The notes under the pieces are model-generated. The model saw nothing but the letters and a program-made list of their open reading frames with translations. It was not told where the DNA came from and did not search any database. Source: Chitinophagaceae bacterium (GTDB lineage: Bacteria > Bacteroidota > Bacteroidia > Chitinophagales > Chitinophagaceae). From it: a DNA stretch of 64,000 nt. Shown here one piece after another: positions 27,983 to 37,479 of the stretch. The DNA is taken from NCBI GenBank assembly GCA_017307755.1, contig JAFKGQ010000022.1, forward strand, positions 62,001-126,000. The letters run 5' to 3'. Every line of letters starts with the position of its first letter. The first letter of the stretch is position 1. A program made the translations under genes and the position numbers.

Positions 27983-29683
27983 ATGAGCAACCCATTTAAT
28001 AAGTTCAGCAGGAAGCTTACGCAGGACCCCAGTCAGCCGTCATCGCTGGCAATGCTGCATGGCGCCGGGCTTAAAGAGGAAGATTTTGGAAAGGGACAGA
28101 TAGGGATCGTGAGCTCGGGTTTTGAGGGCAATCCTTGTAATATGCATTTGAATGACCTCGCAAGACTAGTGAAACAGGGAGTAGAAGAGGCTGAATTGGT
28201 GGGATGGATATTCAATACCATCGGGGTGAGCGATGCGATGTCGATGGGGACGACGGGGATGCGTTTTTCACTCCCTTCCCGCGACATCATTGCGGACAGT
28301 ATAGAGACGGTGGCCAGTGCTCAATGGTATGACGGCATCCTGCCGATCATGGGATGCGACAAGAACATGCCCGGCGCCGTAATGGCTATGTGCAGGCTGA
28401 ACCGCCCATCGCTGATGATCTATGGAGGTACGATCCATTCGGGGACATACAATGGGAGGAAGATCAATATACTTTCAACGCTGGAGGCATATGGGGAAAA
28501 ATTGTCGGGAAGACTGACGGAAGAGGAGTTCAGGGGCATCATGATCAATGCCTGTCCGGGGGCGGGTTCCTGCGGGGGCATGTATACGGCCAATACCATG
28601 GCTTCTGCTATCGAGGCGCTGGGTTTGTCGTTGCCGTATAGCTCCTCGTACCCGGCGACCAGCCAGGAAAAAAAGGAGGAGTGTCTGCGGGCAGGCCGGG
28701 CGATCCACCGGCTGCTGGAGCTCGATCTGAAACCTTCGGACATTGTAACGGAAAAGTCATTTGAGAATGCCATTACGCTGGTGATGGCGCTTGGCGGGTC
28801 CACCAATGTGGTGCTGCACCTGCTGGCGATAGCAAAGGCCATCGGTATCCGGCTGCACCTGAGCGATTTCCAGCGGATAAGCGACAGGACGCCCCTGGTG
28901 GCGGACCTGAAGCCCAGCGGAAAATATCTTATGGAAGATGTGCATCATGCCGGCGGTATCCCCGGGATCATGCGGGCGCTGCTGGAGGCGGGGTATCTGC
29001 ATGGAGATACATTGACCGTGACGGGAAGAACGTTGGCCGAAAACCTGGCCGAAGCGCCTCCCCTGCAAGAGGGCCAGCGGATACTGGCGCCCTTTGACAA
29101 GCCATTGAAAGCAAGCGGTCATCTTCAGGTGCTATACGGCAATATTGCATCGCAAGGTGCGGTGGCGAAGATCACGGGGAAGGAAGGCGAGCTGTTTGAA
29201 GGACCTGCGAGGCCTTTTGACAGCGAGTTCGATGCAATAAAGGCCATAGAAGACAACCTCATAAAACCAGGGGATGTCATCGTCATCCGGTATGAAGGCC
29301 CCAAGGGAGGCCCAGGCATGCCGGAGATGCTTAAGGTGACGGCTGCAGTGATGGGAGCAGGCCTCGGCAATTCGGTGGCTGTGATCACGGACGGCCGTTT
29401 TTCCGGCGGCACGCATGGGTTCGTCATTGGTCATATTACCCCGGAGGCTTTTGAAGGCGGGACCATCGCTCTTTTAAAAGACGGAGACGTCATTCGCATT
29501 GACGCACGTAAGAAGACCATCGATGTCCTGTTAAGCCAGGACGAACTGGAGAGAAGAAAACCAATGTGGATACAGCCCTCCATGAAATATACGCAAGGAG
29601 TCCTGTACAAATACGCCCTGACAGTGTCTACCGCATCGGAAGGATGCGTCACCGACGGGCATCCCGCAAGGCATCCCCGATAA
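27983..29683 (+). CDS. ilvD: IlvD/Edd-family dehydratase (dihydroxy-acid or sugar-acid dehydratase)
   Basis: 566 residues from ATG 27983; an open frame extends upstream into the previous gene, but the IlvD N terminus begins here. Family landmarks: EGNPCNMHLNDLA (Cys52), GCDKNMPG (Cys125) and PGAGSCGGMYTANTM (Cys197) provide the iron-sulfur ligands; VITDGRFSGGTHG and GHITPEAFEGG lie in the C-terminal domain. By sequence it resembles genuine IlvD (2,3-dihydroxy-acid dehydratase), but no other branched-chain amino acid gene is near. The context of a sugar dehydrogenase, a lactonase and a shared promoter favours an aldonate dehydratase giving a 2-keto-3-deoxy sugar acid. The symbol reflects the family, not proven function. 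Confidence 0.85.
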   Translation: MSNPFNKFSRKLTQDPSQPSSLAMLHGAGLKEEDFGKGQIGIVSSGFEGNPCNMHLNDLARLVKQGVEEAELVGWIFNTIGVSDAMSMGTTGMRFSLPSRDIIADSIETVASAQWYDGILPIMGCDKNMPGAVMAMCRLNRPSLMIYGGTIHSGTYNGRKINILSTLEAYGEKLSGRLTEEEFRGIMINACPGAGSCGGMYTANTMASAIEALGLSLPYSSSYPATSQEKKEECLRAGRAIHRLLELDLKPSDIVTEKSFENAITLVMALGGSTNVVLHLLAIAKAIGIRLHLSDFQRISDRTPLVADLKPSGKYLMEDVHHAGGIPGIMRALLEAGYLHGDTLTVTGRTLAENLAEAPPLQEGQRILAPFDKPLKASGHLQVLYGNIASQGAVAKITGKEGELFEGPARPFDSEFDAIKAIEDNLIKPGDVIVIRYEGPKGGPGMPEMLKVTAAVMGAGLGNSVAVITDGRFSGGTHGFVIGHITPEAFEGGTIALLKDGDVIRIDARKKTIDVLLSQDELERRKPMWIQPSMKYTQGVLYKYALTVSTASEGCVTDGHPARHPR

Positions 29684-29684
29684 G

Positions 29685-29749
29685 GTCAAAATAGTGTCAG
29701 TAACTTCTAAGATTGTGAAAAGGCATGATAGCCCGGAGCAGTAAGTTTA
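29685..29749 (+). promoter_or_regulatory. Shared regulon promoter, copy 3 (SusC/SusD unit)
   Basis: GTCAAAAT at 29685-29692, 18 bases, GATTGT at 29711-29716, 25 bases, TAAGTTTA at 29742-29749. Block 1 is identical to copies 1 and 2, block 2 differs at one base, and the -7 box is a 7-of-8 match to TAnnTTTG. The upstream block begins two bases after the dehydratase stop codon. Predicted transcription start near 29756 supports translation from ATG 29795. Confidence 0.66.
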
Positions 29750-29794
29750 TGTTCGAAAAACAGCTTGTCGTTTTACAACAAAATTTTACTGCTT

Positions 29795-32700
29795 ATGAAC
29801 ACAGCGAACAATCTATTCAGACACAGGCTCAGGGAATGCTGCAAGCGGCCCGCGGTGGCGTTGCTGCTGCTGTTGCTACCCTCGATGCTCCCGGCACAGA
29901 ACAGACGTATTTCCGGCACGGTCATGGACTCTTTGAACAAGCCGCTGTCAGGCGCAACGGTCAGCGAGTCCGCGGTTAACGGGACGACCACCGGCGAGGA
30001 TGGAAGGTTCACATTGCCATTAAAAGGAAATCCTCCCTTTATCACCGTGAGCTTTATCGGATATGCCACCCAGCAGGTGAGCATCAAAAAAGGAGACCAC
30101 CTGTATATTCATATGCAGCCGGCAAACAGCGCCGGTATGAAGGATGTAGTGGTGGTCGGCTACGGCACGCAAAGCAAGGCCAAACTAACAGGAGCTGTGT
30201 CGGTTGTCAGCGGCGATGCCCTGCGGAAAATGCCCATGACAAATAACACGTTGAGCCTTGCAGGAAGGGTTCCGGGCCTTATCTCGCTGAATTCCTCAGG
30301 GGCGCCGGGCAGTTCGGCCTCCATCTCCATCCGCGGAGTCAGCTCCTACAACGATGCGCCACCCCTGTATGTCATAGACGGCACCATCCGCAGCTCCGCC
30401 AATTTTGCACAGATCGACCCCAATGAGATCGAGAGCATTTCCGTATTAAAGGATGCAGGGGCTGCCGCGGTATACGGCGTCCGGGCCACCAATGGTGTGA
30501 TAGTGGTGACTACCCGGAGAGGAAGGGTCGGCAAACCTGTCTTTTCTCTCAGCAGCGATGTTTCTTTCGACCGTCCTACGCGCTATCCTCATGTGATGAA
30601 TGCTTATCAGTATGCCTCTTTTATGAATACGGCCTTTGACAATATGGGCCGCACTACGCATCCTTACACCGACCAGCAGGTGGCGGATTTCAAGTCGGGC
30701 AAGACTCCTTCGACGGACTGGCAGAAGATAGCCTTTAAATCCAGCGCTGTGACCCAGCAGCATAATATGAACATCAGTGGCGGATCGGAAGCGGTACGGT
30801 ATTTCTTTAGCTTTGGTTATCTCGATCAGAGCGGTATCTACAGCAACCTCACTTACGGAAGGTATAATTTCAGGAGCAATCTCGATATCCGGATCAACAA
30901 GACGCTGTCGGCTGCCCTGAACCTGGAAGGTACCGTCACCAAGAATGCCGCACCCAATGCTGCGCAGGCATACTTATTCCAGCGTGTCAACGGATCGAAC
31001 CCTTCCACGCCGGCATATTATCCCGACGGACTCCCCTATTATGACATATTCGACGATACGCATCCTGTGGAAGTGAGCAAAAAATCGGGGTATAACAATA
31101 CAACGGATAATGTTTACGTCGGGCAGGTAGCTCTCACCCAGCAGTTGCCCTTTATCAGCGGTCTTTCCCTGAAAGGCAGCATCCAGGCGTGGAGACAGAA
31201 CACATTTAACAAGGTGTGGAACCTTCAGTATAATACATATGTGGAAGATGCCAGCGGCAAGGTTATTCAGACCGTCCCGCTTGGAACCAAGACGACCCTG
31301 TATGAAAGTATGTCCCCGGCCAACAGTTATACGCTGGATCTATCGATGGATTATGCCCATTCCTTTGGCAAACATTCGGTGAAAGGGTTGCTATTGTATG
31401 AGCAATACCAGGCGCAGATAGATGTGATGAGCGCCAGCCGCACCAATTTCCCTTTTACATCGGTGGACCAGTTCTTTGCCGGCGGGAACGACCTTACGCA
31501 AAGCATCGGCGGCAGCGCCACCCAGGACGGACGTCTGGGGATCATCGGAAGGGTGAATTACGACTATGATGCAAAATATCTGCTGGAAGGGGCGTTCAGG
31601 AATGACGCCAGCTACCGGTTTGCACCCAACAGGCGTTGGGGTTTCTTCCCTTCGGTGTCGGCGGGATGGGTACTCTCCAGGGAAAATTTTATGCAGAGGG
31701 TAAAGGAGGTAGACTTCCTCAAGCTGCGTGGCTCCTATGGGATACTGGGGAATGATATTGTGGGCGGTTTCCAATGGAGGAGCGCATACAATCTGTCCGG
31801 CGACTATTATTTTTCGGGCAACCCCGTGAAGTACCTGGTGCCGTCCGTGGTGCCCAATCCCGACCTTACCTGGGAGAAGACAGCGACGGCCAACATCGGG
31901 GTAGAGGCCGTATTGTGGCACAAACTGCTGGGCATCACCCTGGAAGTTTTTCAGAAAAACACGTATGATGTATATGCCAAACGGAATAACCAATATCCCG
32001 GGGTATATGGCGCCACCCTGCCGTCCCAGAACTATGGAAAAGTGGACTCCCGGGGATTCGAGCTGTCCCTGACCCATGAGAGCAACATTGGCCCCGTCAG
32101 GTACGCCCTTGGAGGCAATGTCAGCTTTGCCCGCAACAAGGTCCGGCTGATAGATTATACCAATAACATCGAGCCGTGGAATAATCCCATCGGAAAACCT
32201 TTAGGCTATAGAGTGGGCTTTATTGCGGACGGGCTCTTCCAGTCGGATGACGATGCCATAAAATCGCCCCACATCGTGGGTGTAGTGCCGAAGGCAGGCG
32301 ATATCAAATACAGGGACCTTAACAAGGACGGTATCATCGACTCGAGGGACAATGCCGTGCTTTCCTGGTATGGCAGCACGCCCGAGATCATGTATGGACT
32401 TAATCTCGACCTGTCGTACAAGGGTTTTGACCTGAACATATTCTTTCAGGGAGTAGCGCACAGGAATATCAATTACAGCGGCTATACAAGGTACCCGTTT
32501 GCCAACGGCACCAGCAACAGCTATACTTACCTCATGGACGCCTGGAGTCCGACCAACCGCGGCGCCAAATTTCCCCGTGCGTGGATCGGCAGCAATCCGG
32601 AGAACAACTACAATTCATCCTTCTGGCTGCAGAACGGCAATTTTCTACGGCTGAAGAACGTACAGCTGGCCTATACGCTGCCGGCACGTATGACGACGCG

Positions 32701-32854
32701 ATGGGGTATGTCCAATGTCAGGTGTTTTGTGTCGGGATTCAACCTGGCCGTGTTCTCAAAGATCAAAGGCTTCGATCCTGAGCTGCCCGAAGGAGACGGC
32801 TTCTATTACCCGCAAAACAAGAGCCTGGTGATAGGCGCCAGCATTTCACTTTAA
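29795..32854 (+). CDS. SusC/RagA-family TonB-linked outer-membrane transporter
   Basis: 1019 residues from ATG 29795 (an in-frame TTG at 29765 is closer to the promoter and less likely). Signal peptide to about residue 35, carboxypeptidase-regulatory-like domain at about 36-120 (RRISGTVMDSLNKPLSGATV, FIGYATQQVSI), plug at about 120-245 with VVVVGYGTQ, LAGRVPGLI, PLYVIDG and VLKDAGAAAVYGVRATNG, then the barrel. No STN domain, so control is through the promoter rather than a FecR-type relay. Operon with susD and a DUF3823 gene. Likely imports the oligosaccharide handled by the trimodular enzyme. Confidence 0.95.
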   Translation: MNTANNLFRHRLRECCKRPAVALLLLLLPSMLPAQNRRISGTVMDSLNKPLSGATVSESAVNGTTTGEDGRFTLPLKGNPPFITVSFIGYATQQVSIKKGDHLYIHMQPANSAGMKDVVVVGYGTQSKAKLTGAVSVVSGDALRKMPMTNNTLSLAGRVPGLISLNSSGAPGSSASISIRGVSSYNDAPPLYVIDGTIRSSANFAQIDPNEIESISVLKDAGAAAVYGVRATNGVIVVTTRRGRVGKPVFSLSSDVSFDRPTRYPHVMNAYQYASFMNTAFDNMGRTTHPYTDQQVADFKSGKTPSTDWQKIAFKSSAVTQQHNMNISGGSEAVRYFFSFGYLDQSGIYSNLTYGRYNFRSNLDIRINKTLSAALNLEGTVTKNAAPNAAQAYLFQRVNGSNPSTPAYYPDGLPYYDIFDDTHPVEVSKKSGYNNTTDNVYVGQVALTQQLPFISGLSLKGSIQAWRQNTFNKVWNLQYNTYVEDASGKVIQTVPLGTKTTLYESMSPANSYTLDLSMDYAHSFGKHSVKGLLLYEQYQAQIDVMSASRTNFPFTSVDQFFAGGNDLTQSIGGSATQDGRLGIIGRVNYDYDAKYLLEGAFRNDASYRFAPNRRWGFFPSVSAGWVLSRENFMQRVKEVDFLKLRGSYGILGNDIVGGFQWRSAYNLSGDYYFSGNPVKYLVPSVVPNPDLTWEKTATANIGVEAVLWHKLLGITLEVFQKNTYDVYAKRNNQYPGVYGATLPSQNYGKVDSRGFELSLTHESNIGPVRYALGGNVSFARNKVRLIDYTNNIEPWNNPIGKPLGYRVGFIADGLFQSDDDAIKSPHIVGVVPKAGDIKYRDLNKDGIIDSRDNAVLSWYGSTPEIMYGLNLDLSYKGFDLNIFFQGVAHRNINYSGYTRYPFANGTSNSYTYLMDAWSPTNRGAKFPRAWIGSNPENNYNSSFWLQNGNFLRLKNVQLAYTLPARMTTRWGMSNVRCFVSGFNLAVFSKIKGFDPELPEGDGFYYPQNKSLVIGASISL

Positions 32855-32865
32855 AAAAAATTATC

Positions 32866-34650
32866 ATGAAGGTATCAATCATAAAAAAGTATATCAGAAT
32901 CGTGGCCATATTGGTAATGGGCGGATCTATCTTTTGCTCCTGCAAGAAGGTATTGGATGTCCAGAACCAGGGGCAGGTGGGGGACGCCACCGTATGGTCC
33001 GACCCGGCCTCTGTCAACGTACTCGTCAATTATATCTATACGATATCCGAACCGGACCATTTTGCCAGAGGTTTTTTGGGAACGGGCCTGCCTGGCGCAT
33101 TTCGTTATGCGGAAGGCGTAATTGCCGATGAAGCTCGTCCCAGCATCACCTATATCGGCAGGACCAACGGCCTGAACAATGGTCTGTCTTTCAACCTGGA
33201 CCGTTGTCCATTCTGGGAGTGGGACTATGGTACTATCCGGCAATGCAACGATTTCCTGGATAAGATCAGCAAGAACTATGTGCTCGCGGCCGGCGCTCCA
33301 CAGCAGGTGATCGACCAGCGGAACGCGATGATCGGGCAGGTACAGTTCTTCCGGGCCTATCAATACTGGCGGATGGTGCAGATCTTTGGAGGCGTACCTA
33401 TCGTGGACAAGGTGCTGAATGCGGGTGATTCCGCGCTGTACAGACCCAGGAACACGCAGGAGGAATGTTTCCAGTTTATCATCAACGATCTGAAGACGGC
33501 TGCGTCCCTCCTGCCTCTGAAGTATTCGGGGACAGATGCGGGGCGTATAACAAAAGGGGCGGCGCTGGCATTGTTAAGCCGGGTGCTTCTCTTCCGTGCA
33601 AGCCCCATGTACAATACTCCCGGCTCGCAAAACTGGAAAGATGCATCGGATGCGGCCAAAGCTGTGATGGACCTGGGGATCTATTCCCTGTATAACCAGT
33701 TTGGAAGATGGTTCTTTGACAAGACGAACCCGGAGAATATATGGCAGATAAGCTTTGTGCAATCGAAAAGAGAGCATGGATGGGATGCTGCCAACTATCC
33801 GAATTCGGTGGCCATCGGGGATGCCGTAGGCGCCTGTCCCTCGGAAGAACTGGTGGAGGCCTTTCCAATGATCAACGGCAAGGCCATTACCGACCCTTTG
33901 TCAGGCTATGATGCCACCGATCCTTATATCAACCGCGATCCCCGCCTGAAGGCGACGGTCCTTTGCAACGGGGACACATTGGCAGGCGTACAGCCTATCT
34001 GGTCCTATGTCAGCTCCGGCCCCAATACACCGACGAATTATATGTATACCATCGACGGATATGAACAACCGTACTCCACCAGCACGGGATATTTTATGAA
34101 CAAGGCCATGGACGCCCGCCTGGTGCAGGCCTCGCCCCGCATCTACAATTATGGCATCGGAAGCTATTCCGACTGGATCGAGATCAGGTATGCGGAAGTG
34201 CTGATGAACTATGCCGAGGCGGAAAATGAGCTGGGTAACACTGACAATGCTTATACACAGCTAAAGGCCATCCGCCAGCGGGCGGGGATACAGCCGGGAT
34301 CCGACGGCAATTACGGCATTCCGGCAGGCCTGACGCAAGACGGGATGAGGACGTTTATTCAGAACGAGCGGTTTATCGAGTTCGCGTTCGAGAACAAACG
34401 GTATTGGGACCTTCGCAGATGGAAACTGGCCGGCACGGTACTGAACAGGCCCACACATTCCATGAAGATTACAAAGCTGACTAATACACCCAGGACCGCA
34501 CATGGCTCAGACTACAGCTTCCAGATCGTGGTAAATGACAACGACGTGACCTATCCGCCTTCTTTCCAGGATAAGTTCTATTACCTGCCGCTGCCTCAGG
34601 ACCAGCTGCTGCTGAACCCCAGGATGGAGCAAAACCCACTTTGGAAATAA
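32866..34650 (+). CDS. SusD/RagB-family nutrient-binding lipoprotein
   Basis: 594 residues; lipobox FCSC (Cys26) followed by KKVLDVQNQG. SusD landmarks: QVQFFRAYQYWRMVQIFGGV, EIRYAEVLMNYAEAENELG and, near the C terminus, NERFIEFAFENKRYWDLRRW. Somewhat longer than the two other SusD proteins in the window. Begins 11 bases after susC; partner of that transporter. Confidence 0.95.
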   Translation: MKVSIIKKYIRIVAILVMGGSIFCSCKKVLDVQNQGQVGDATVWSDPASVNVLVNYIYTISEPDHFARGFLGTGLPGAFRYAEGVIADEARPSITYIGRTNGLNNGLSFNLDRCPFWEWDYGTIRQCNDFLDKISKNYVLAAGAPQQVIDQRNAMIGQVQFFRAYQYWRMVQIFGGVPIVDKVLNAGDSALYRPRNTQEECFQFIINDLKTAASLLPLKYSGTDAGRITKGAALALLSRVLLFRASPMYNTPGSQNWKDASDAAKAVMDLGIYSLYNQFGRWFFDKTNPENIWQISFVQSKREHGWDAANYPNSVAIGDAVGACPSEELVEAFPMINGKAITDPLSGYDATDPYINRDPRLKATVLCNGDTLAGVQPIWSYVSSGPNTPTNYMYTIDGYEQPYSTSTGYFMNKAMDARLVQASPRIYNYGIGSYSDWIEIRYAEVLMNYAEAENELGNTDNAYTQLKAIRQRAGIQPGSDGNYGIPAGLTQDGMRTFIQNERFIEFAFENKRYWDLRRWKLAGTVLNRPTHSMKITKLTNTPRTAHGSDYSFQIVVNDNDVTYPPSFQDKFYYLPLPQDQLLLNPRMEQNPLWK

Positions 34651-34667
34651 AAAACTAAACGCATTAT

Positions 34668-35354
34668 ATGAAATTCAACCTATTTTCCGCCGGCGCCATT
34701 GCTTTGCTTTGCTGCTGTCTTCTTTCCTCCTGTTATAAATATCAGAAGGATATTCCGTACGCCAGCCTGCGCGGCAGTCTGATAGATGCGTTCACCAATA
34801 CGAAACTGGATTACGGAACGGTGATCCTGAAGCCGGCACAGCTGGTGAACGGCAGCATCTATATCGACACCTCCGGCAATTTTAACAATACCCGTATCAT
34901 ACCCGGCAAGTATACAATTTACGGAGCTATTGCCAATAACGCCGCATTCACCAGCGACTCGGCGGTTGTCGACCTCACCGGGGGCACGCCACAGGTCGAC
35001 CTGAAGGTAAAGCCCTTCGTATCCATTCAAAGCCATGTGACGGAAGTGACGGATACCACCATCGCCATTGCCTATACGATCCAGGGCAACGGGGGATTGC
35101 TGCCCTCCCGGCATGGCATATTCTACAGCCTGACCACAAAACCAACGGCAAAGAGCTATACAGGGAACCCTCTGTCGTATGTGCCGGCCCCAGGCCAGGA
35201 GAACGGGTCGTTTACCTATAAAATGACAGGGCTTACCGCTCATACCACTTATCATATCGTCGTGGCTGCCCTGGCGCCCGACAATATTTTGAACCCGGGG
35301 AAGAATTACAACCAGGGGAGAGAGATGATCGTGACTACGGGTGTAGTGAAGTAG
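34668..35354 (+). CDS. DUF3823-like lipoprotein
   Basis: 228 residues; lipobox LSSC (Cys22) then YKYQKD. An N-terminal carboxypeptidase-regulatory-like beta domain (YASLRGSLIDAFTNTKLDYGTVILK, IIPGKYTIYGAI) is followed by a fibronectin type III-like domain (TAHTTYHIVVAALAPDN). This order is typical of DUF3823 proteins, which regularly follow SusC/SusD genes. 17 bases after susD; last gene before a strong terminator. Probable auxiliary ligand-binding lipoprotein of the transporter complex. Confidence 0.75.
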   Translation: MKFNLFSAGAIALLCCCLLSSCYKYQKDIPYASLRGSLIDAFTNTKLDYGTVILKPAQLVNGSIYIDTSGNFNNTRIIPGKYTIYGAIANNAAFTSDSAVVDLTGGTPQVDLKVKPFVSIQSHVTEVTDTTIAIAYTIQGNGGLLPSRHGIFYSLTTKPTAKSYTGNPLSYVPAPGQENGSFTYKMTGLTAHTTYHIVVAALAPDNILNPGKNYNQGREMIVTTGVVK

Positions 35355-35369
35355 AAGGGAAACCTTTTG

Positions 35370-35409
35370 ATCCGGCGGGCTGTTTGTATCGGTCCGCCGG
35401 ATTTTTTTT
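35370..35409 (+). terminator. Intrinsic terminator of the SusC/SusD/DUF3823 operon
   Basis: An 11-base stem, ATCCGGCGGGC (35370-35380) with GTCCGCCGGAT (35392-35402), one G-T pair, an 11-base loop and eight T residues at 35402-35409. It follows the DUF3823 stop by 15 bases. Confidence 0.9.
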
Positions 35410-35522
35410 GCGCAAAAATGAAAATTTTTCTTTTCCGCTAATGATCTGAGAAAGAATCAGATAGATTTCGTATCAATTTCTTAATACTGCCATCCTGCGG
35501 GCGTTTGTAATTAATTCTTTCT

Positions 35523-35555
35523 TTTGAATTCCATTTCTATTCTTATTTTAATTTG
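35523..35555 (+). promoter_or_regulatory. Putative promoter of the sigma/FecR/SusC/SusD operon
   Basis: TTTG at 35523-35526 and TAATTTG at 35549-35555 resemble the Bacteroidetes -33 TTTG and -7 TAnnTTTG boxes; the second lacks one base of the consensus and the 22-base gap is on the long side. The position, 15 bases before the sigma-factor ATG in an AT-rich stretch, is right. Confidence 0.4.
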
Positions 35556-35570
35556 AGATTTCACTGAATA

Positions 35571-36158
35571 ATGGAACAGATAAACAATGAAAGAGAGCTA
35601 TTACTAAAGGTTGCCGCGGGAGATGAGGCGGCTTTTAAAGATCTTTTTCATTTATGGAGGGATAAACTTTACTTTTTTATATTCCGGATAACGCATTCTT
35701 CAGAAATGGCCGAAGATATCCTTCAGGATATATTTGTAAAGATCTGGACCCATCGCGCCCAATTGGGTTCCATACAACATTTTGATGCGTATATCTACAA
35801 GATGTCCCAAAACCGGGCTATTTCAGGGATAAAACGGGCGGCACAGGAGGTCCTGATCCTTTCTGAACTAAAAAAAGGGCAGGAACCTTCGGCATTGGTG
35901 ACGGACGACGCTGTGATCCGCCGGGAACTGAGCAGAAATTTTCAGACTATCCTGCAAAAATTACCCACCCAGCAACGGCTGGTGTATACCCTGACCCATA
36001 TACATGGCCTAAAGCACGAGGAGGTGGCGCAGCGATTAAAGATCTCCGCGTCGACGGTGAAAAACCACATGACCCGTGCGCTTTATACTATCCGCCAGGA
36101 GCTAATACAGCATTACCAGATGATCATTATTTATATGCTTCTTACACAGGTATTGTGA
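35571..36158 (+). CDS. ECF-type RNA polymerase sigma factor
   Basis: 195 residues. Sigma-70 region 2 at about 20-85 (FKDLFHLWRDKLYFFIFR, MAEDILQDIFVKIWTHR, core-binding) and region 4 at about 125-180 (KLPTQQRLVYTLTHIHGLKHEEVAQRL, ISASTVKNHMTRAL helix-turn-helix), as in the Bacteroides FecI-like expansion. Followed by a FecR gene and an STN-containing SusC, so the ligand-occupied transporter should relieve FecR inhibition and let this factor transcribe the operon. The C terminus is a hydrophobic tail (MIIIYMLL), common in this group. Confidence 0.93.
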   Translation: MEQINNERELLLKVAAGDEAAFKDLFHLWRDKLYFFIFRITHSSEMAEDILQDIFVKIWTHRAQLGSIQHFDAYIYKMSQNRAISGIKRAAQEVLILSELKKGQEPSALVTDDAVIRRELSRNFQTILQKLPTQQRLVYTLTHIHGLKHEEVAQRLKISASTVKNHMTRALYTIRQELIQHYQMIIIYMLLTQVL

Positions 36159-36218
36159 TCCTTAAAAAATATTTTTTCGCCGTGTAGGAATATTTTCTCT
36201 CCCAGCAGTCTTATTTGC

Positions 36219-37439
36219 ATGCCGGACCAAATTATTGCGACACTTTTCGACCGTCTGTTAAACGGCTCCATCACGCCGGAGGAAAAGGAGTTTTTGGCTA
36301 AATGGATACTAAACGATAGTGATGAGAAAGCGCTTTCTTCGATGATGGAGAAAGCCTGGCGCGATTTTAAACCCGGGGGGACCCTTCCTGCGGAAAAAGC
36401 CGATGAACTATTGGGATCTATTTTACAAAGGACTAAGATAGAAGACCCTGTACCACCCCTGGAGATTCCCGTTTATCGTATCGGATGGCGGCAGCGGGTG
36501 ATGTCCCACAGACTGACTGCAGCGGTGCTGCTCTTTGTTGTCTTCACAGGCGCTGCTTTTTATTTGTTGCGAAAACAACGGGGGGCTGCGCCTGTAACTA
36601 TTGCTGGCAAAGAAGTCCCTGCCCCGAGTAAAGATGTTGCGGCGCCCTCTGCGAGCAACGCCATACTGACACTGGCTGACGGCAAAAAGATCCTTCTTGA
36701 CAGTGCTGACCAGGGTAATATTGCTACCCAGCATACCACTGCCATCGTTAAGCTTGGTGATGGAGATATTGCGTACAAGGCTGGTAGAACGGCGGATGAG
36801 GTGGTGTATAATACGTTGACAGTGCCTATCGGCAGCCGGATCGCGCATATTACTCTTTCGGATGGGACCAGGGTATGGCTGAATGCCGGATCATCCCTCC
36901 ATTATCCTGTCGTGTTTAATGGACCGGAGCGGAAAGTCTCTGTCACCGGCGAGTCCTATTTTGAAGTAGCACAGGATGCGGCTCATCCGTTTGTGGTAAG
37001 CAAAGGGAGCAATGAGATCAAAGTGCTTGGCACGCATTTTAACGTGAACGCTTATGACGAGGAAGGGGATATAAAGGTCACTTTGCTGGAAGGGGCGGTG
37101 GAAGTCGCCGCCGGTGCGGGTAATCGCCTGCTGTCGCCGGGCCAGATGGCCACCATCGACGACCGGCAGAAGATCGAGGTGTTAAAGAATGTGAACGTTG
37201 AAAGGGTGATGGCCTGGAAGAACGGTTATTTTGATTTTGCAAGCGCCGATATCCAGACTGTGATGCGGGAGCTTTCAAGATGGTACGGACTGGAGCTTGT
37301 ATTCAACGACGTCATACATGAAAAATTTCACGTAGAGATCAATCGCGATATCCCCTTATCCAAAGTACTCAGGATCTTAGAAATGACGGGCAGGGTCCAC
37401 TTCAATATCAGTGGGAATAAGGTAACGGTGATGCACTGA
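36219..37439 (+). CDS. FecR-family anti-sigma factor / sensor
   Basis: 406 residues. Cytoplasmic N-terminal anti-sigma part (FDRLLNGSITPEEKEFLAKW), one membrane span at about 99-117, then a periplasmic FecR domain (VPIGSRIAHITLSDGTRVWLNAGSSLHYP, VTGESYFEVAQDAAHPFVV, VLGTHFNVNAY) and a C-terminal DUF4974/STN-like domain at about 335-406 (YFDFASADIQTVMRELSRWYGLELVF). Links the transporter signal to the sigma factor encoded 60 bases upstream. It is separated from susC by a 192-base region full of hairpins. Confidence 0.93.
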   Translation: MPDQIIATLFDRLLNGSITPEEKEFLAKWILNDSDEKALSSMMEKAWRDFKPGGTLPAEKADELLGSILQRTKIEDPVPPLEIPVYRIGWRQRVMSHRLTAAVLLFVVFTGAAFYLLRKQRGAAPVTIAGKEVPAPSKDVAAPSASNAILTLADGKKILLDSADQGNIATQHTTAIVKLGDGDIAYKAGRTADEVVYNTLTVPIGSRIAHITLSDGTRVWLNAGSSLHYPVVFNGPERKVSVTGESYFEVAQDAAHPFVVSKGSNEIKVLGTHFNVNAYDEEGDIKVTLLEGAVEVAAGAGNRLLSPGQMATIDDRQKIEVLKNVNVERVMAWKNGYFDFASADIQTVMRELSRWYGLELVFNDVIHEKFHVEINRDIPLSKVLRILEMTGRVHFNISGNKVTVMH

Positions 37440-37479
37440 CCCGGATCAATTCAAAACGCCAGATGGATGCCATGACAGC

